DNA of 64,000 nt. It comes from Mangrovimonas sp. YM274 (GTDB lineage: Bacteria > Bacteroidota > Bacteroidia > Flavobacteriales > Flavobacteriaceae). Every line of letters begins with the position of its first letter. Within the stretch, counting starts at the first letter, position 1. The DNA is taken from the NCBI RefSeq assembly GCF_030908385.1, contig NZ_CP133091.1, positions 3,281,501-3,345,500 of the forward strand, given 5' to 3'. A program made the position numbers and the translations under genes. This document shows positions 1-8,545 of this stretch, one piece after another. The notes under the pieces were generated by a model, which was not told where the DNA came from, ran no database searches, and saw nothing but the letters and a program-made list of their open reading frames with translations.

Positions 1-1
1 C

Positions 2-427
2 AATATCTACGAATTGGATTTTAGAACCTATCAACAAATTCATCGACCTGGAAACATTATTGCCCTCAAACTTTATGGACGGTTTGGTAGCGGGGATGTT
101 CCTTATGAAGAACTCACAAAACTAGGCGGCGGCGATGGCTTACGAGGGTATATTGAAGGGCAATACAGAGATAGAACAGGCCTCTACTTTCTTACAGAAT
201 GGCGCCATATGTTTTTAAAACACGATGGAAACATGAGCAAACACGGTATGGTGACATGGTTAGGATCTGGTACCATTGCCTATAACCCAGACAGTATTGA
301 AGAGTGGATTCCCAACTTTGGAGTTGGTTATCGCTTTGAAGTACAACCTAGAATGAATGTAAGGATAGACTTTGGTATAGGACGACAATCCTCTGGATTA
401 TATTTCAACTTTACAGAAGCTTTCTAA
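2..427 (+). CDS. C-terminal part of a BamA/TamA-type outer-membrane barrel protein (5' truncated by window)
   Basis: Only the last ~141 codons are present; the frame is open to the window edge and ends at TAA 425-427. The visible part has the alternating aromatic/glycine strands of an Omp85-type (bacterial surface antigen D15) barrel, a GLRGY motif of the kind found in that barrel domain, and a C-terminal aromatic residue (ending N-F-T-E-A-F) typical of BAM substrates. It resembles the C-terminal third of the complete barrel protein at 14088-15311. The family inserts in the outer membrane; whether this copy carries POTRA domains cannot be seen. The function (assembly, transport or enzyme-linked barrel) is unassigned. 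Confidence 0.8.
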   Translation, partial: NIYELDFRTYQQIHRPGNIIALKLYGRFGSGDVPYEELTKLGGGDGLRGYIEGQYRDRTGLYFLTEWRHMFLKHDGNMSKHGMVTWLGSGTIAYNPDSIEEWIPNFGVGYRFEVQPRMNVRIDFGIGRQSSGLYFNFTEAF

Positions 428-625
428 CTGACTAAGAATGATTTCATTTTAAGCGTGAAGAACATTAATCCAAAACGCTCAAAATATTATCTGCTTGATT
501 ATTAATAATTTACTCGCAAAGCATACGGTATTAATTCACAATTTTTAAGTAACTTTAAATCCTAATGTCCTTCAGGACAGCCCTTTTCAAAAGCCTACTT
601 ACGGTCATTCAAAAAGTATCTCATT

Positions 626-1357
626 ATGAAAAAAACACTTCTCTTATTAGTGATTCTAGCTATGCTTCCCTTAAAAGGCACTGCTCAAAACACCAAAAAC
701 ATTGATTCTACAGCTGTATTTATTCTTGACAAAATGGGTGATATGATTGGAGAATTAGTGTCCTGTAGCGTGCATGTAGAAAATTCCATAGATACTCTTA
801 ATGCCAATAAAGACCTTGTAAAATACTACCGTCATAGTGAGGTGAAATTTTCGGGTCCCAGCAAACTGGTAATTCAAATTTCAGGAGACGAAGGTCAGAA
901 GGGATTCTGGTATGACGGCTCCTTTTTATCCTATTACAATTATGACGAAAACAACTACGTTACCCTAGAAGCCCCCGAAACCACCCTAGAAATGATCGAT
1001 GCCATGCACAAACGTTTCGACTTCGAGTTTCCGGCAGCAGATTTCTTTTACCCCACATTTGTAGACGACCTTTTAGAAAATTTTGATACTATTCAATACT
1101 TAGGCACTACCATGATAGATCAACAGGAGTGCTTTCATATCATTGCCACAAACTCCACCTTGAATGTACAGTTTTGGATTATGAATGCACCTCAAAAATT
1201 ACCAAAGCGATTTTTGATTATCCACAAAGATCTATCCAACAGACAATATGAAAGCACCTTTAGCAACTGGGACCTGAATCCTAGCATCCCCGAAAGCGTC
1301 TTTGAATTCCTTCCCCCTCCAGATGCCAAACTCATCAGTATCATGTCCAAGTTATAA
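626..1357 (+). CDS. DUF2092 family secreted protein (LolA-like fold expected)
   Basis: A 243-residue protein with an N-terminal signal peptide (M-K-K, hydrophobic core, cleavage after T-A-Q). The body looks like DUF2092 periplasmic proteins: an opening helix resembling A-V-F-I-L-D-K-M-G-D-M-I, a central K-F-S-G-P-S-K-L segment and W-Y-D-G-S-F-L-S-Y-Y strands. From family knowledge the fold is LolA/LolB-like and may bind a lipid or hydrophobic ligand in the periplasm; no substrate is known. It is followed after 18 bp by another secreted protein on the same strand, so the two may be co-transcribed. Confidence 0.75.
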   Translation: MKKTLLLLVILAMLPLKGTAQNTKNIDSTAVFILDKMGDMIGELVSCSVHVENSIDTLNANKDLVKYYRHSEVKFSGPSKLVIQISGDEGQKGFWYDGSFLSYYNYDENNYVTLEAPETTLEMIDAMHKRFDFEFPAADFFYPTFVDDLLENFDTIQYLGTTMIDQQECFHIIATNSTLNVQFWIMNAPQKLPKRFLIIHKDLSNRQYESTFSNWDLNPSIPESVFEFLPPPDAKLISIMSKL

Positions 1358-1375
1358 CCTTACAACCTTTTGATT

Positions 1376-2458
1376 ATGAAACCATCTATAAGCATTTTTT
1401 CTTCCATAAAACTATATGCGAGCTCCTTTATATTACTTTTGGTATTTAGCCTTCCTAGCAATGTATTGGCCCAAAGATTGAACCACCGCCCTACAGGTGG
1501 AGGCCGGTCCATGCCAAGGACAGCTCCTAACAGAAGCGCAAAACCCAAGGTAGCGCGACCTACCACATCGCGCCCCACCATTAATGGAGGCCATACCAAA
1601 ACCACAACCAGGAATTTCCCCAGCACTTCCAAACCTGTACAAAAGCCAACCACAAGGCCTGCTACTACAAAGCCTACTGTAAATAGGCCCACAACAACAC
1701 GACCCAACGTGTCTACAAATAGACCAACATCCAACATAAAACACACAACTAACCGCCCTGGAAACAATACCAACCGCCCCAACCATAATGTTAACAGACC
1801 AGGCAACAATAATAACAGGCCTGGAGGCAATACCAATATCAACATTAATGTAGATAACAGTAAAAATTTCAACAATAGAAATCATAGAAACACCTATGTA
1901 AGGCGTAATTCTAGACCTTACCACAGACCACCACATCATTACGGAGGCCATTTTTATTACTCCTACCACCCTTATTACTACCACCCTTTCCGCCCTTATT
2001 ATTGGGGTAGTTATTGGCATCCTTGGGGGTACTTTGTAACCTCTTTAGCTACTACTGCCATTGTTGTAAGTATTATTGATGCTGCAAGTGACGACAAAGA
2101 AGAATATCACTATGAAAACGGTACCTACTACTTAAAAACCGAAGAAGGTTTTGTAGCAGTACAGGCTCCTGTAGGCGCCCAAGTACCCTCCATCCCGCAA
2201 GAAGCACAAACCGTTACGGTAAATGAAACCACCAATAACTATTACTATGGCGGTGCCTTTTATGAAAAAAATGCAGATGGCTACGTTGTAGTTCCCGCTA
2301 CAGCCGGTACCATTGTCCCTGGGCTTCCCGAAGGCGGTGAGGAAGTTAAAATTGGAGATATTACTTATGTGCAATATGGAGATACCTATTACCAACCAAT
2401 ACAAGTGGACGGTAAAAATATGTATGAAATTGTTGAAGTAACTACAGAAGAAAAATAG
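1376..2458 (+). CDS. Secreted low-complexity protein with DUF6515-like C-terminal half
   Basis: A 360-residue protein. The ATG at 1376 is preferred over an in-frame TTG at 1370 because it gives a clean signal peptide ending V-L-A-Q. Residues ~35-180 are strongly biased to N, R, P and T, with repeated N-R-P-G-N-N and T-T-R-P units; a Y/H-rich stretch (~185-220) follows, then a hydrophobic segment around 225-240 (S-L-A-T-T-A-I-V-V-S-I-I). The C-terminal ~120 residues contain two copies of a short module (Y-Y...G-x-Y-V-V-V-P-A / Y-Y-L...F-V-A-V-Q-A-P) followed by V-P-x-L-P/V-P-S-I-P, as in DUF6515 proteins. The location is probably periplasm or outer envelope. No catalytic residues are recognised and the role is unknown. 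Confidence 0.7.
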   Translation: MKPSISIFSSIKLYASSFILLLVFSLPSNVLAQRLNHRPTGGGRSMPRTAPNRSAKPKVARPTTSRPTINGGHTKTTTRNFPSTSKPVQKPTTRPATTKPTVNRPTTTRPNVSTNRPTSNIKHTTNRPGNNTNRPNHNVNRPGNNNNRPGGNTNININVDNSKNFNNRNHRNTYVRRNSRPYHRPPHHYGGHFYYSYHPYYYHPFRPYYWGSYWHPWGYFVTSLATTAIVVSIIDAASDDKEEYHYENGTYYLKTEEGFVAVQAPVGAQVPSIPQEAQTVTVNETTNNYYYGGAFYEKNADGYVVVPATAGTIVPGLPEGGEEVKIGDITYVQYGDTYYQPIQVDGKNMYEIVEVTTEEK

Positions 2459-2470
2459 AACATAATGTCA

Positions 2471-2521
2471 TAAAAAAAGGGAAAATCGGAGGTTTAATAA
2501 ACCACGGATTTTCCTTTTTTC
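2471..2521 (+). terminator. Hairpin with flanking A/T tracts between convergent genes
   Basis: A-rich left arm (AAAAAAGGGAAAATC) and T-rich right arm (GATTTTCCTTTTTT) form a stem with one bulged G; inside it a smaller GGTTT/AAACC hairpin closes the loop. It lies between the plus-strand gene ending at 2458 and the minus-strand dehydrogenase ending at 2543, so it can terminate both. Confidence 0.6.
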
Positions 2522-2542
2522 CAACACCTTATTAAATAAGGC

Positions 2543-3559
2543 TTAAATACTATCGACAATAACTTTAACCGACTGACTACTGTCTGCCTGTACCTCAAAG
2601 GCTTTGGGCAATTCAGCTAACGGAAAATGGTGACTTACTATTGGAGAAAGGTCTACTTTACCCTTGTCCATAAGATCGATAGCCTCTAAAAAGTCATCAT
2701 TGGAATAAAAGAGCGATCCTCTAATTTGTAGACGTTTATACACCACAAAATTAGGACTCACCGTCATATCGTTTCGATAGATGGCCAAAATAGTCAATTT
2801 GCCATCTGGAGCCAGCAATTCCATACACTGCGCAAATAGAGCACTTACTCCCGTACATTCAAAAGCAGCCGTTAAATGCGGTAGCTTACCCGAATAATCC
2901 AAAGCATTAACAGTCCCGTAAGTTTTTACAATCATTTCTTTTAAATCGCCATCAGTTTTTGGGTTAAATGTATATTTGGCCCCCAGAGATTTGGCCAGCT
3001 CCAATCGCTTTTCACTGATGTCGGAGGCGATAATATTATCCACACCTTTACTTTTGAGTCCTGCAATGGTTACCAACCCGATAGTACCACAACCTGATAC
3101 CAATACCTTATCCTCTGGTGTAACTCCTGTTTTATTTATTGCCGAAAGCCCGACACAGAATGGTTCTACCAAAGCACCTTTTTCGCTTGTCACACTATTA
3201 GGAATAACAAACAAATTATGGTTACGCTGTGCTTGGTCAATCTTCACCCATTTAGCAAAGCCTCCGGGGCTAATTCCTAAACCAATGCCATTATACATAG
3301 GATTTATCACCACCCTATCCCCCTCTTTAAGGTCTTTCACACTCTTCCCCACTTCAACCAATTCCCCACAAAATTCATGACCTATTACGGAACCTGAAGG
3401 CACTAGCCCCTCATGGTAAATATGTAAATCGGTACCACAAATACCGGTCATTTCTACTTTAACAATTACACTATCGTCCGTTACTGACGGAACTTCTTTA
3501 TCTACTACTCTAATATCATGAATGTCATGAAATACACCTGAAGGGTTTACTGGTTTCAT
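2543..3559 (-). CDS. Zinc-dependent medium-chain alcohol/polyol dehydrogenase
   Basis: A 338-residue MDR-superfamily oxidoreductase. Catalytic zinc ligands are visible as Cys41 in G-I-C-G-T-D and His61/Glu62 in I-G-H-E-F-C-G-E; the Rossmann segment carries V-S-G-C-G-T-I-G-L. The family oxidises secondary alcohols (2,3-butanediol, threonine, sorbitol and similar) with NAD(P). The structural-zinc loop with four closely spaced cysteines usual in threonine and butanediol dehydrogenases is absent: the stretch after N-P-M-Y has no cysteine. That points to a sorbitol-dehydrogenase-like branch, though the substrate is not predictable. The gene stands alone, divergent from the 3964 lipoprotein across a 404-bp spacer. 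Confidence 0.85.
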   Translation of the reverse strand: MKPVNPSGVFHDIHDIRVVDKEVPSVTDDSVIVKVEMTGICGTDLHIYHEGLVPSGSVIGHEFCGELVEVGKSVKDLKEGDRVVINPMYNGIGLGISPGGFAKWVKIDQAQRNHNLFVIPNSVTSEKGALVEPFCVGLSAINKTGVTPEDKVLVSGCGTIGLVTIAGLKSKGVDNIIASDISEKRLELAKSLGAKYTFNPKTDGDLKEMIVKTYGTVNALDYSGKLPHLTAAFECTGVSALFAQCMELLAPDGKLTILAIYRNDMTVSPNFVVYKRLQIRGSLFYSNDDFLEAIDLMDKGKVDLSPIVSHHFPLAELPKAFEVQADSSQSVKVIVDSI

Positions 3560-3963
3560 AATGGATTGTTGATTTTATGTTTTAACTATTCATTTCAAAA
3601 TCAAAATAATATATACTTATTTGATTTTCATAAAGTTAATTATTTTAAAATAGATTTCAGAACAAATGGGTTTTTCTTATTTAACAGCTAACATTCCATT
3701 CACATTTCCCGATACCGCTTCCTTTTATATTCTGTTAGATTTTCCAATAGCTTTCCATAGGGTTACTATAGGGTTGATATGGGGATACTATAGGGCAGCT
3801 ATGTAACCTATATAAGAATAAATGATGTAAGGAGCCTTGAATTTGAGCACCTCTATTTAAAATTATGACATCGAAACGCTATCTTTAAATTAACATTACT
3901 CTGAAAAAATCTAAGATTACACGGAAATTTAATATCTTCATCTTAAATAAATAAAGGACTTTT
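3560..3963. promoter_or_regulatory. 404-bp divergent intergenic region
   Basis: It separates the minus-strand dehydrogenase from the plus-strand DUF3124 lipoprotein. It is A+T rich, holds no credible gene, and contains the 11-bp tandem repeat at 3757-3811. A TATCTTTA at about 3881 is a weak match to the Bacteroidota -7 element TAnnTTTG. Promoters for both genes should lie here. Confidence 0.4.
3757..3811. repeat. Tandem 11-bp repeat, four to five units
   Basis: Consecutive units begin at 3757, 3768, 3779 and 3790 and read ATAGGGTTACT, ATAGGGTTGAT, ATGGGGATACT and ATAGGGCAGCT; a degraded fifth, ATGTAACCTAT, begins at 3801. The spacing is exactly 11 bp, close to one helical turn, so the units face the same side of the DNA. 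This could be a protein-binding array or slipped-strand expansion. Confidence 0.7.
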
Positions 3964-4479
3964 ATGCCCAAGAAGCATGTTATTTTTGTACTGTTACTAC
4001 CCTTCATACTTCAATGCTGCCAAGACAGGAATCAAGTAAGTTCTGTAAATGCTGTTAATTGGAACAATAGGACCGTAAGCCGCCCTTTAAATGACTCCCT
4101 GCCAAGGGGCACCACTTATCTCTCTGTGTATTCGGAAATATACAGTGAATCCGAACACCGTACACATGACCTTACCGTTACCGTGAGTATGCGGAACACC
4201 AACATTAATGACACTGTTTTCATCAATAAAGCCGAATACTTCAATACCAAAGGGCATGCCATACGAACATATTTTGACAGCCCTATTTATATAGCCCCCA
4301 TGGAAACGGTGGAAATTGTCATTGACGAGAAGGATCAAGAAGGAGGTACCGGCGCCAATTTCCTTTTTAATTGGACCACGCACCCTAATGCCCATGAACC
4401 GCTTTTTGAGAGCGTGATGATCTCTACTTCTGGTCAGCAAGGTATTTCATTTACCACTCAAGGCAAACGTATAGAATAA
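3964..4479 (+). CDS. DUF3124 family lipoprotein
   Basis: A 171-residue protein with a short signal sequence and a plausible lipobox (I-L-Q-C-C, residues ~15-19), so probably a lipoprotein. The body matches the DUF3124 pattern: V-Y-S-E-I-Y followed by a beta-sandwich with T-V-S-M-R-N-T, K-A-E-Y-F-N-T and I-Y-I-A-P-M-E-T-V-E. The family has no established activity. It is likely monocistronic, with the FUSC gene about 100 bp downstream behind its own promoter element. Confidence 0.7.
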   Translation: MPKKHVIFVLLLPFILQCCQDRNQVSSVNAVNWNNRTVSRPLNDSLPRGTTYLSVYSEIYSESEHRTHDLTVTVSMRNTNINDTVFINKAEYFNTKGHAIRTYFDSPIYIAPMETVEIVIDEKDQEGGTGANFLFNWTTHPNAHEPLFESVMISTSGQQGISFTTQGKRIE

Positions 4480-4535
4480 CTCTCTATTTTAAATCATCCT
4501 CAGGAACGCTGAAAGTGAATCGCTTCCACTTTTGC

Positions 4536-4543
4536 TATCTTTG
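4536..4543 (+). promoter_or_regulatory. -7 element TATCTTTG for the FUSC gene
   Basis: An exact match to the Bacteroidota sigma-A -7 consensus TAnnTTTG, 39 nt before the ATG at 4583. No clear -33 TTG at the usual spacing. Confidence 0.45.
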
Positions 4544-4582
4544 CGCTTTACTTTCCACATCCTTTAGGAAACTCGAAATTTA

Positions 4583-5674
4583 ATGGCATTAAAAAACACC
4601 ATCCATAAGGAACTGGAACAATTGGTAACCCTAAAGGATTCCACAAGAACTTGGCACACCCCAATGCTAACCGCCATCTGTGTTGGATTTCCTTTACTGG
4701 TAGGATTGTATGTTGACAATCTTCGCTATGCCCTTATTTCTTGTTTAAGTGGTTTGGTCATTCTTTACCTTCCCAGTTCGGGGTCGTTTACCAATAGAAT
4801 TACCACCTTATTAGTTAGCTCATTTGGGTTTATGGTATCCTTTGCTTTGGGGCAGTTTTTTAGTTTTTCCCCTACGATTGCGGTAATTGTATTTGGGCTG
4901 TACTCCCTCATCGTGCATTGGATCATTCTCTACTATAAAACGGCTCCCCCACGGAGTTTCTTTTTTATCATGATCCTTTCCATTTCCATTTGCCAGCCTT
5001 TCAACTTAAGTACCATTCCTACCAAAGTTGGTTTGGTTGGTTTGGGCACCATGTTTTCCTGCACCTTGGGACTGGCCTATATTTTATGGTTATCGGCCAC
5101 CCAAAAAATAACACCACAGAATGCCCCTGTCCCCCTGCTTAAAAAAAATACCTATGCCGATTTTTGGGAAGCCATCATCACTGGAGTCATCATGGCCATT
5201 TCTTTGGCCTTAGGCTATTGGCTAAAACTTGAAAACCCCTACTGGATTCCTATTTCCTGTGGTGCCGTGATGCAAGGCGCCTCCCTTTATCATATTTGGC
5301 AGCGTACTTTCCAACGTATTTTGGGCACCTTTTTAGGACTTTGCCTGTGTTGGCTATTATTACACATAGCCAACACCCCTTTAATGCTTTGCCTGTTCAT
5401 CATTGTTTTACAATTGATCGTAGAATTGCTCATCATTAGAAATTATGCCATGGCCGTGATTTTCATTACGCCTTTGGCCATCTTTCTTTCGGAAGCTGCC
5501 AATCCCATCATCAACGACCCCAATGCACTTATCACACTTCGCTTTTGGGAAATCCTTATTGGCAGTATTTTGGGCGCTATTGGTGGTTGGTTGTTGCACA
5601 AGGAAAAACTACGCTATGCCAGCATTCGAGGGCTTAAAAAACTTGGCGACCAAATAGAGCAGAATATCTCCTAA
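4583..5674 (+). CDS. FUSC family inner-membrane protein
   Basis: A 363-residue polytopic protein with about ten hydrophobic segments in two blocks (~25-175 and ~195-340), the duplicated arrangement of FUSC/YccS-type proteins related to aromatic-acid exporter subunits. A conserved-looking N-P-Y-W-I-P-I-S-C-G-A-V-M-Q-G-A segment opens the second block, and R-T-x-Q-R-I-L-G-T-x-L-G follows, both typical of FUSC. It is shorter than full YccS/AaeB and lacks a large cytoplasmic domain. It probably acts in efflux of small organic acids or in envelope homeostasis; the substrate is unknown. Confidence 0.8.
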   Translation: MALKNTIHKELEQLVTLKDSTRTWHTPMLTAICVGFPLLVGLYVDNLRYALISCLSGLVILYLPSSGSFTNRITTLLVSSFGFMVSFALGQFFSFSPTIAVIVFGLYSLIVHWIILYYKTAPPRSFFFIMILSISICQPFNLSTIPTKVGLVGLGTMFSCTLGLAYILWLSATQKITPQNAPVPLLKKNTYADFWEAIITGVIMAISLALGYWLKLENPYWIPISCGAVMQGASLYHIWQRTFQRILGTFLGLCLCWLLLHIANTPLMLCLFIIVLQLIVELLIIRNYAMAVIFITPLAIFLSEAANPIINDPNALITLRFWEILIGSILGAIGGWLLHKEKLRYASIRGLKKLGDQIEQNIS

Positions 5675-5731
5675 GAAAGAAAATTGGTATCTTTAAGATT
5701 GATTATTCACCAAATAAAAAATGACCAAAAC

Positions 5732-5850
5732 CGTCAATTCGAGTGACATTTTGAAAAAATGTTGTATCGAGAATTAATTTGCCTCCAATAATACAATTGG
5801 TTTCGATACAATGGTTCTCAATAGCTTTCGAAAAATCAGGCAACCTGACG
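5732..5850. repeat. Imperfect inverted pair of palindromic repeats (REP-like)
   Basis: The left copy (5732-5778) begins CGTCAATTCGAGTGA, contains a 7-bp hairpin (ACATTTT/AAAATGT at 5746-5762, loop GAA) and ends TTGTATCGAGAATT. The right copy (5795-5850), read on the minus strand, begins CGTCAGG, contains TGATTTTTCGAAAG and ends TTGTATCGAAACC. The shared blocks CGTCA, TGA and TTGTATCGA in the same order mark them as diverged inverted copies of one element. It resembles the TCGAG-containing palindromic repeats scattered through Flavobacteriaceae intergenic DNA. Confidence 0.55.
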
Positions 5851-5898
5851 AGGTATTATCATGAACATGAATGTCATAGATAAAAAACTTGCGAAGCC

Positions 5899-6294
5899 AT
5901 GCTACAGAAAGACATCCAAAACTACAATGCTCAGCAAAACGAAACAGACCAAGAAATCTGTCATGTACTGGCTACCATCATTGATGCGCAAATGCCTGAA
6001 GCCGAAAGCAAACTATGGCATGGACACCCTGTTTGGTTTTTGGAAGGCAACCCCATCGTGGGCTATAGTAAACAAAAGAAGGGATTGCGTCTGATGTTTT
6101 GGAGTGGTGCCGATTTTGAAGAACCTGATTTAAACATTCTAGGTGGAAAATTTAAAGACGCCTCCATTTTCTATAATTCCACAAATGACATCGATATGGA
6201 AACTTTAAAACGGTGGCTGGAAACCTCCAAACACATTCAATGGGACTATAAAAATATTCTAAAACGAAAGGGGCGTTTGGAACGATTAAAATAG
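5899..6294 (+). CDS. DUF1801 domain protein
   Basis: A 131-residue cytoplasmic protein resembling DUF1801/YdhG-like small alpha/beta proteins: W-H-G-H-P-V-W-F-L-E near residue 40, then G-Y-S-K-Q-K-K-G-L-R-L-M-F and a C-terminal K-R-K-G-R. The family has no proven reaction. The ATG at 5899 is the first in frame; an overlapping reading frame in +2 (5861-6094) has no family resemblance. It lies just downstream of the palindromic repeat pair. Confidence 0.7.
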   Translation: MLQKDIQNYNAQQNETDQEICHVLATIIDAQMPEAESKLWHGHPVWFLEGNPIVGYSKQKKGLRLMFWSGADFEEPDLNILGGKFKDASIFYNSTNDIDMETLKRWLETSKHIQWDYKNILKRKGRLERLK

Positions 6295-6487
6295 TCTTCC
6301 CAAAAAACTTCTCAAACAAATGCAATCAATTCATTTTCAATTATTAATACTTTTTTTTTGTTCAAAAATAATCCTACATTTATATAGCCTCAATTTGTTT
6401 CTTTTGGCTACTAAATATATGGTCTTTTAATTAGTCTACGCCAAAAGACATTCACCTAAAAAGCTATTAACCGTAATATTATTTAAA

Positions 6488-8065
6488 ATGAAAAAAAGTA
6501 TTCTTACAGTATTTCTTTTGGCACTCTGCTGGAATATGAATGCGCAAAAAATCAGCATTTTTGATGAAACCGTTGTCGAAAAAGAAAACATGGAACCTGC
6601 AATTCCGAGACCGGAACAAGAAAATATTGCATCACAAAAGTTAAAAGACTTTTCCAATAGATCCAAGAAGAAGCCGAATGTGCTCATCTTTTTAGTGGAC
6701 GACTTAGGCTGGGGAGATATTGGCTGCAATGGTGGAGGGGTAGCCGTGGGAGCCCCCACCCCAAATGTAGACAAATTGGCTAGAGAAGGGAAGCGCTTTA
6801 CATCCTTCTACTCCACCCCAACCTGTACTTCATCGAGAGCCGCACTAATGACAGGAAGGCAACCCATTAGAAGCGGTCTCACAAGACCTCTGTTAAGCGG
6901 AGACAAAGTAACCACAAACCCTTGGGATGTAGAGGTAACACAGGCAAAACTATTATCTTCGGTAGGTTACAAATCGGCCTTGATTGGAAAATGGCATATT
7001 GGGGAAGCCGAGAATATGTTACCCCATGAGGTAGGCTTCGATTATTTTTATGGGCTTCCAGCCGTACAATCGGATTACACACAATTCTTGGTTGAGCGTC
7101 AATATTCTGACATGATCAACAACAAAGAACTCCATGACAAAGCGTTTCAGTTACAACCAGAAGGGCTTCTTATGGGACGTAAAGGAGGTGGGCGTTCTGT
7201 TGGTTTCGAAATCAAAACTATTGAGGAATTACGGCAGATAGACGAAAAACTCAAGGACGAGTCTATAAAATTCATCAAGGAAAACTCAGGCAAAAATCCT
7301 TTTTACCTAATCCACTCCTTTACTGCCATTCACAATGACACCTATTGTGGCGAGGATTATATTGGAAAAAGCCCTGCTGCCATGCCAGTAAAAGATGCTA
7401 TTTTACAAATGGACCACATTGTTGGAGAAATTATGCAGGCCCTTAAAGACAGTGGAGAATTAGAAAACACCTTGGTGCTGTTCACTTCAGATAATGGTGC
7501 CAATGAAGATGTGTTTCCAGATAGCGGTTACCACCCTTGGAAGGGAGGAAAAGGCACCACTTGGGAAGGTGGGGTTAGGGTACCTCTCATTGCCTATTGG
7601 AAAGACATGATTGAACCAGGGCAAGAAACCAACGAATTGATTGATCTAACCGACCTGTATATGGTCTCCTTACGACTAGGTGGAGTGATGAACCAACTTC
7701 CGAACAATCTATATTTTGATGGCATAGACCAAACCTCTTACCTCTTGGCTAAAGACGGACGCTCTAAAAGACAGTGCGTATTTTTATGGAACGGCACCGA
7801 TTTTTGTGCCATGCGATGGAAAGACTACAAAGTACATTTCCAAGTATTCGACATTAAGGAAACGAGAAGAAACATTGATGCCACTAACCTATCCAGAATT
7901 GGTACCGCACCATGGTGCTACAATCTAAATGTAGACCCCAAAGAAATGGGAAGCGAGGGACACCGCTATTTCGAATGGGGCATACCTGCAGTAAACGCGT
8001 TTAGGATGCGCCATTTGGCCACAATGAAAAAATACCCCAACACCGACATTGGTCTCGGGCTCTAA
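6488..8065 (+). CDS. Secreted arylsulfatase-family protein (variant FGly motif CTSSR)
   Basis: A 525-residue protein with signal peptide (cleavage near M-N-A-Q-K). The alkaline-phosphatase-like sulfatase core begins around residue 62 with V-L-I-F-L-V-D-D-L-G-W-G-D, whose Asp pair binds calcium. The formylglycine motif is Cys113-T-S-S-Arg117, then A-A-L-M-T-G-R; G-K-W-H-I-G-E and T-S-D-N-G-A-N supply further active-site residues. The usual motif is C-x-P/A-x-R, so Ser at the third position is atypical. It should hydrolyse sulfate esters in the periplasm or at the surface once the cysteine is oxidised. First gene of the envelope hydrolase island; a strong terminator follows, so it is probably transcribed separately from the next genes. 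Confidence 0.88.
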   Translation: MKKSILTVFLLALCWNMNAQKISIFDETVVEKENMEPAIPRPEQENIASQKLKDFSNRSKKKPNVLIFLVDDLGWGDIGCNGGGVAVGAPTPNVDKLAREGKRFTSFYSTPTCTSSRAALMTGRQPIRSGLTRPLLSGDKVTTNPWDVEVTQAKLLSSVGYKSALIGKWHIGEAENMLPHEVGFDYFYGLPAVQSDYTQFLVERQYSDMINNKELHDKAFQLQPEGLLMGRKGGGRSVGFEIKTIEELRQIDEKLKDESIKFIKENSGKNPFYLIHSFTAIHNDTYCGEDYIGKSPAAMPVKDAILQMDHIVGEIMQALKDSGELENTLVLFTSDNGANEDVFPDSGYHPWKGGKGTTWEGGVRVPLIAYWKDMIEPGQETNELIDLTDLYMVSLRLGGVMNQLPNNLYFDGIDQTSYLLAKDGRSKRQCVFLWNGTDFCAMRWKDYKVHFQVFDIKETRRNIDATNLSRIGTAPWCYNLNVDPKEMGSEGHRYFEWGIPAVNAFRMRHLATMKKYPNTDIGLGL

Positions 8066-8070
8066 AACTT

Positions 8071-8099
8071 AAAAGGCTACCTTATTGGTAGCCTTTTTA
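8071..8099 (+). terminator. Rho-independent terminator after the first sulfatase
   Basis: Eleven-base-pair stem AAAAGGCTACC/GGTAGCCTTTT with a 5-nt loop and a following T tract, 5 bp after the stop codon at 8065. Confidence 0.85.
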
Positions 8100-8545
8100 T
8101 ATTTAGGAGCTTAAACCAAAGTTCCAAATTCCCTTTATTAAGAAAAACCAACAATTTCAAAAATAACTACGGAAGTATTCTTTTTTAAAGGAAGAATTCG
8201 TACATTAGTAACTGATTGATAGCGAATAAAATACCCCTATAACCTTAACACTTTACCTACAGATCTAGGCAAGGCCTTATCTGTAGTACCATTAACTAAT
8301 AAGTGCATTAATGTTGAAAGAACTTTCTTATCAATCGTTCCCTAACAGTTTTTCAGCTTTGGGATCCCACCCCAACCACCTTTGGTTGGAAGCTCATAGT
8401 GCGATATTCCCGCACATTCATCTGTCCTCACAAACATCATATTCGAAAGGCATTAAAAGCTGTCAAAACGATATTAATTCACCTAAAAACACCAGTCTGT
8501 CTGCCACAATTTCGTCAATAGCCCAACCTAAAAACCATTAAAACT
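8100..8545 (+). other. 446-bp intergenic spacer, no recognisable gene
   Basis: It lies between the terminator and the HAD phosphatase. An open frame at 8311-8541 (76 codons) is Ser/His/Asn rich, has no signal peptide or family motif, and is not called. The promoter of the following genes must lie here, but no clear TAnnTTTG was found. Confidence 0.4.

Noticed and set aside
1360-2020. Two long minus-strand frames opposite the low-complexity protein
   Set aside because: They arise from the biased Pro/Thr/Asn codons of the real gene; the sequences are Val/Leu or Ile/Val-rich without structure.
5861-6094. Alternative frame starting ahead of the DUF1801 gene
   Set aside because: It overlaps a recognisable DUF1801 gene in another frame and matches nothing.
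8311-8541. 76-codon open frame in the spacer before the HAD phosphatase
   Set aside because: Biased, Ser/His-rich sequence with no signal peptide, no motif and no promoter; likely chance.
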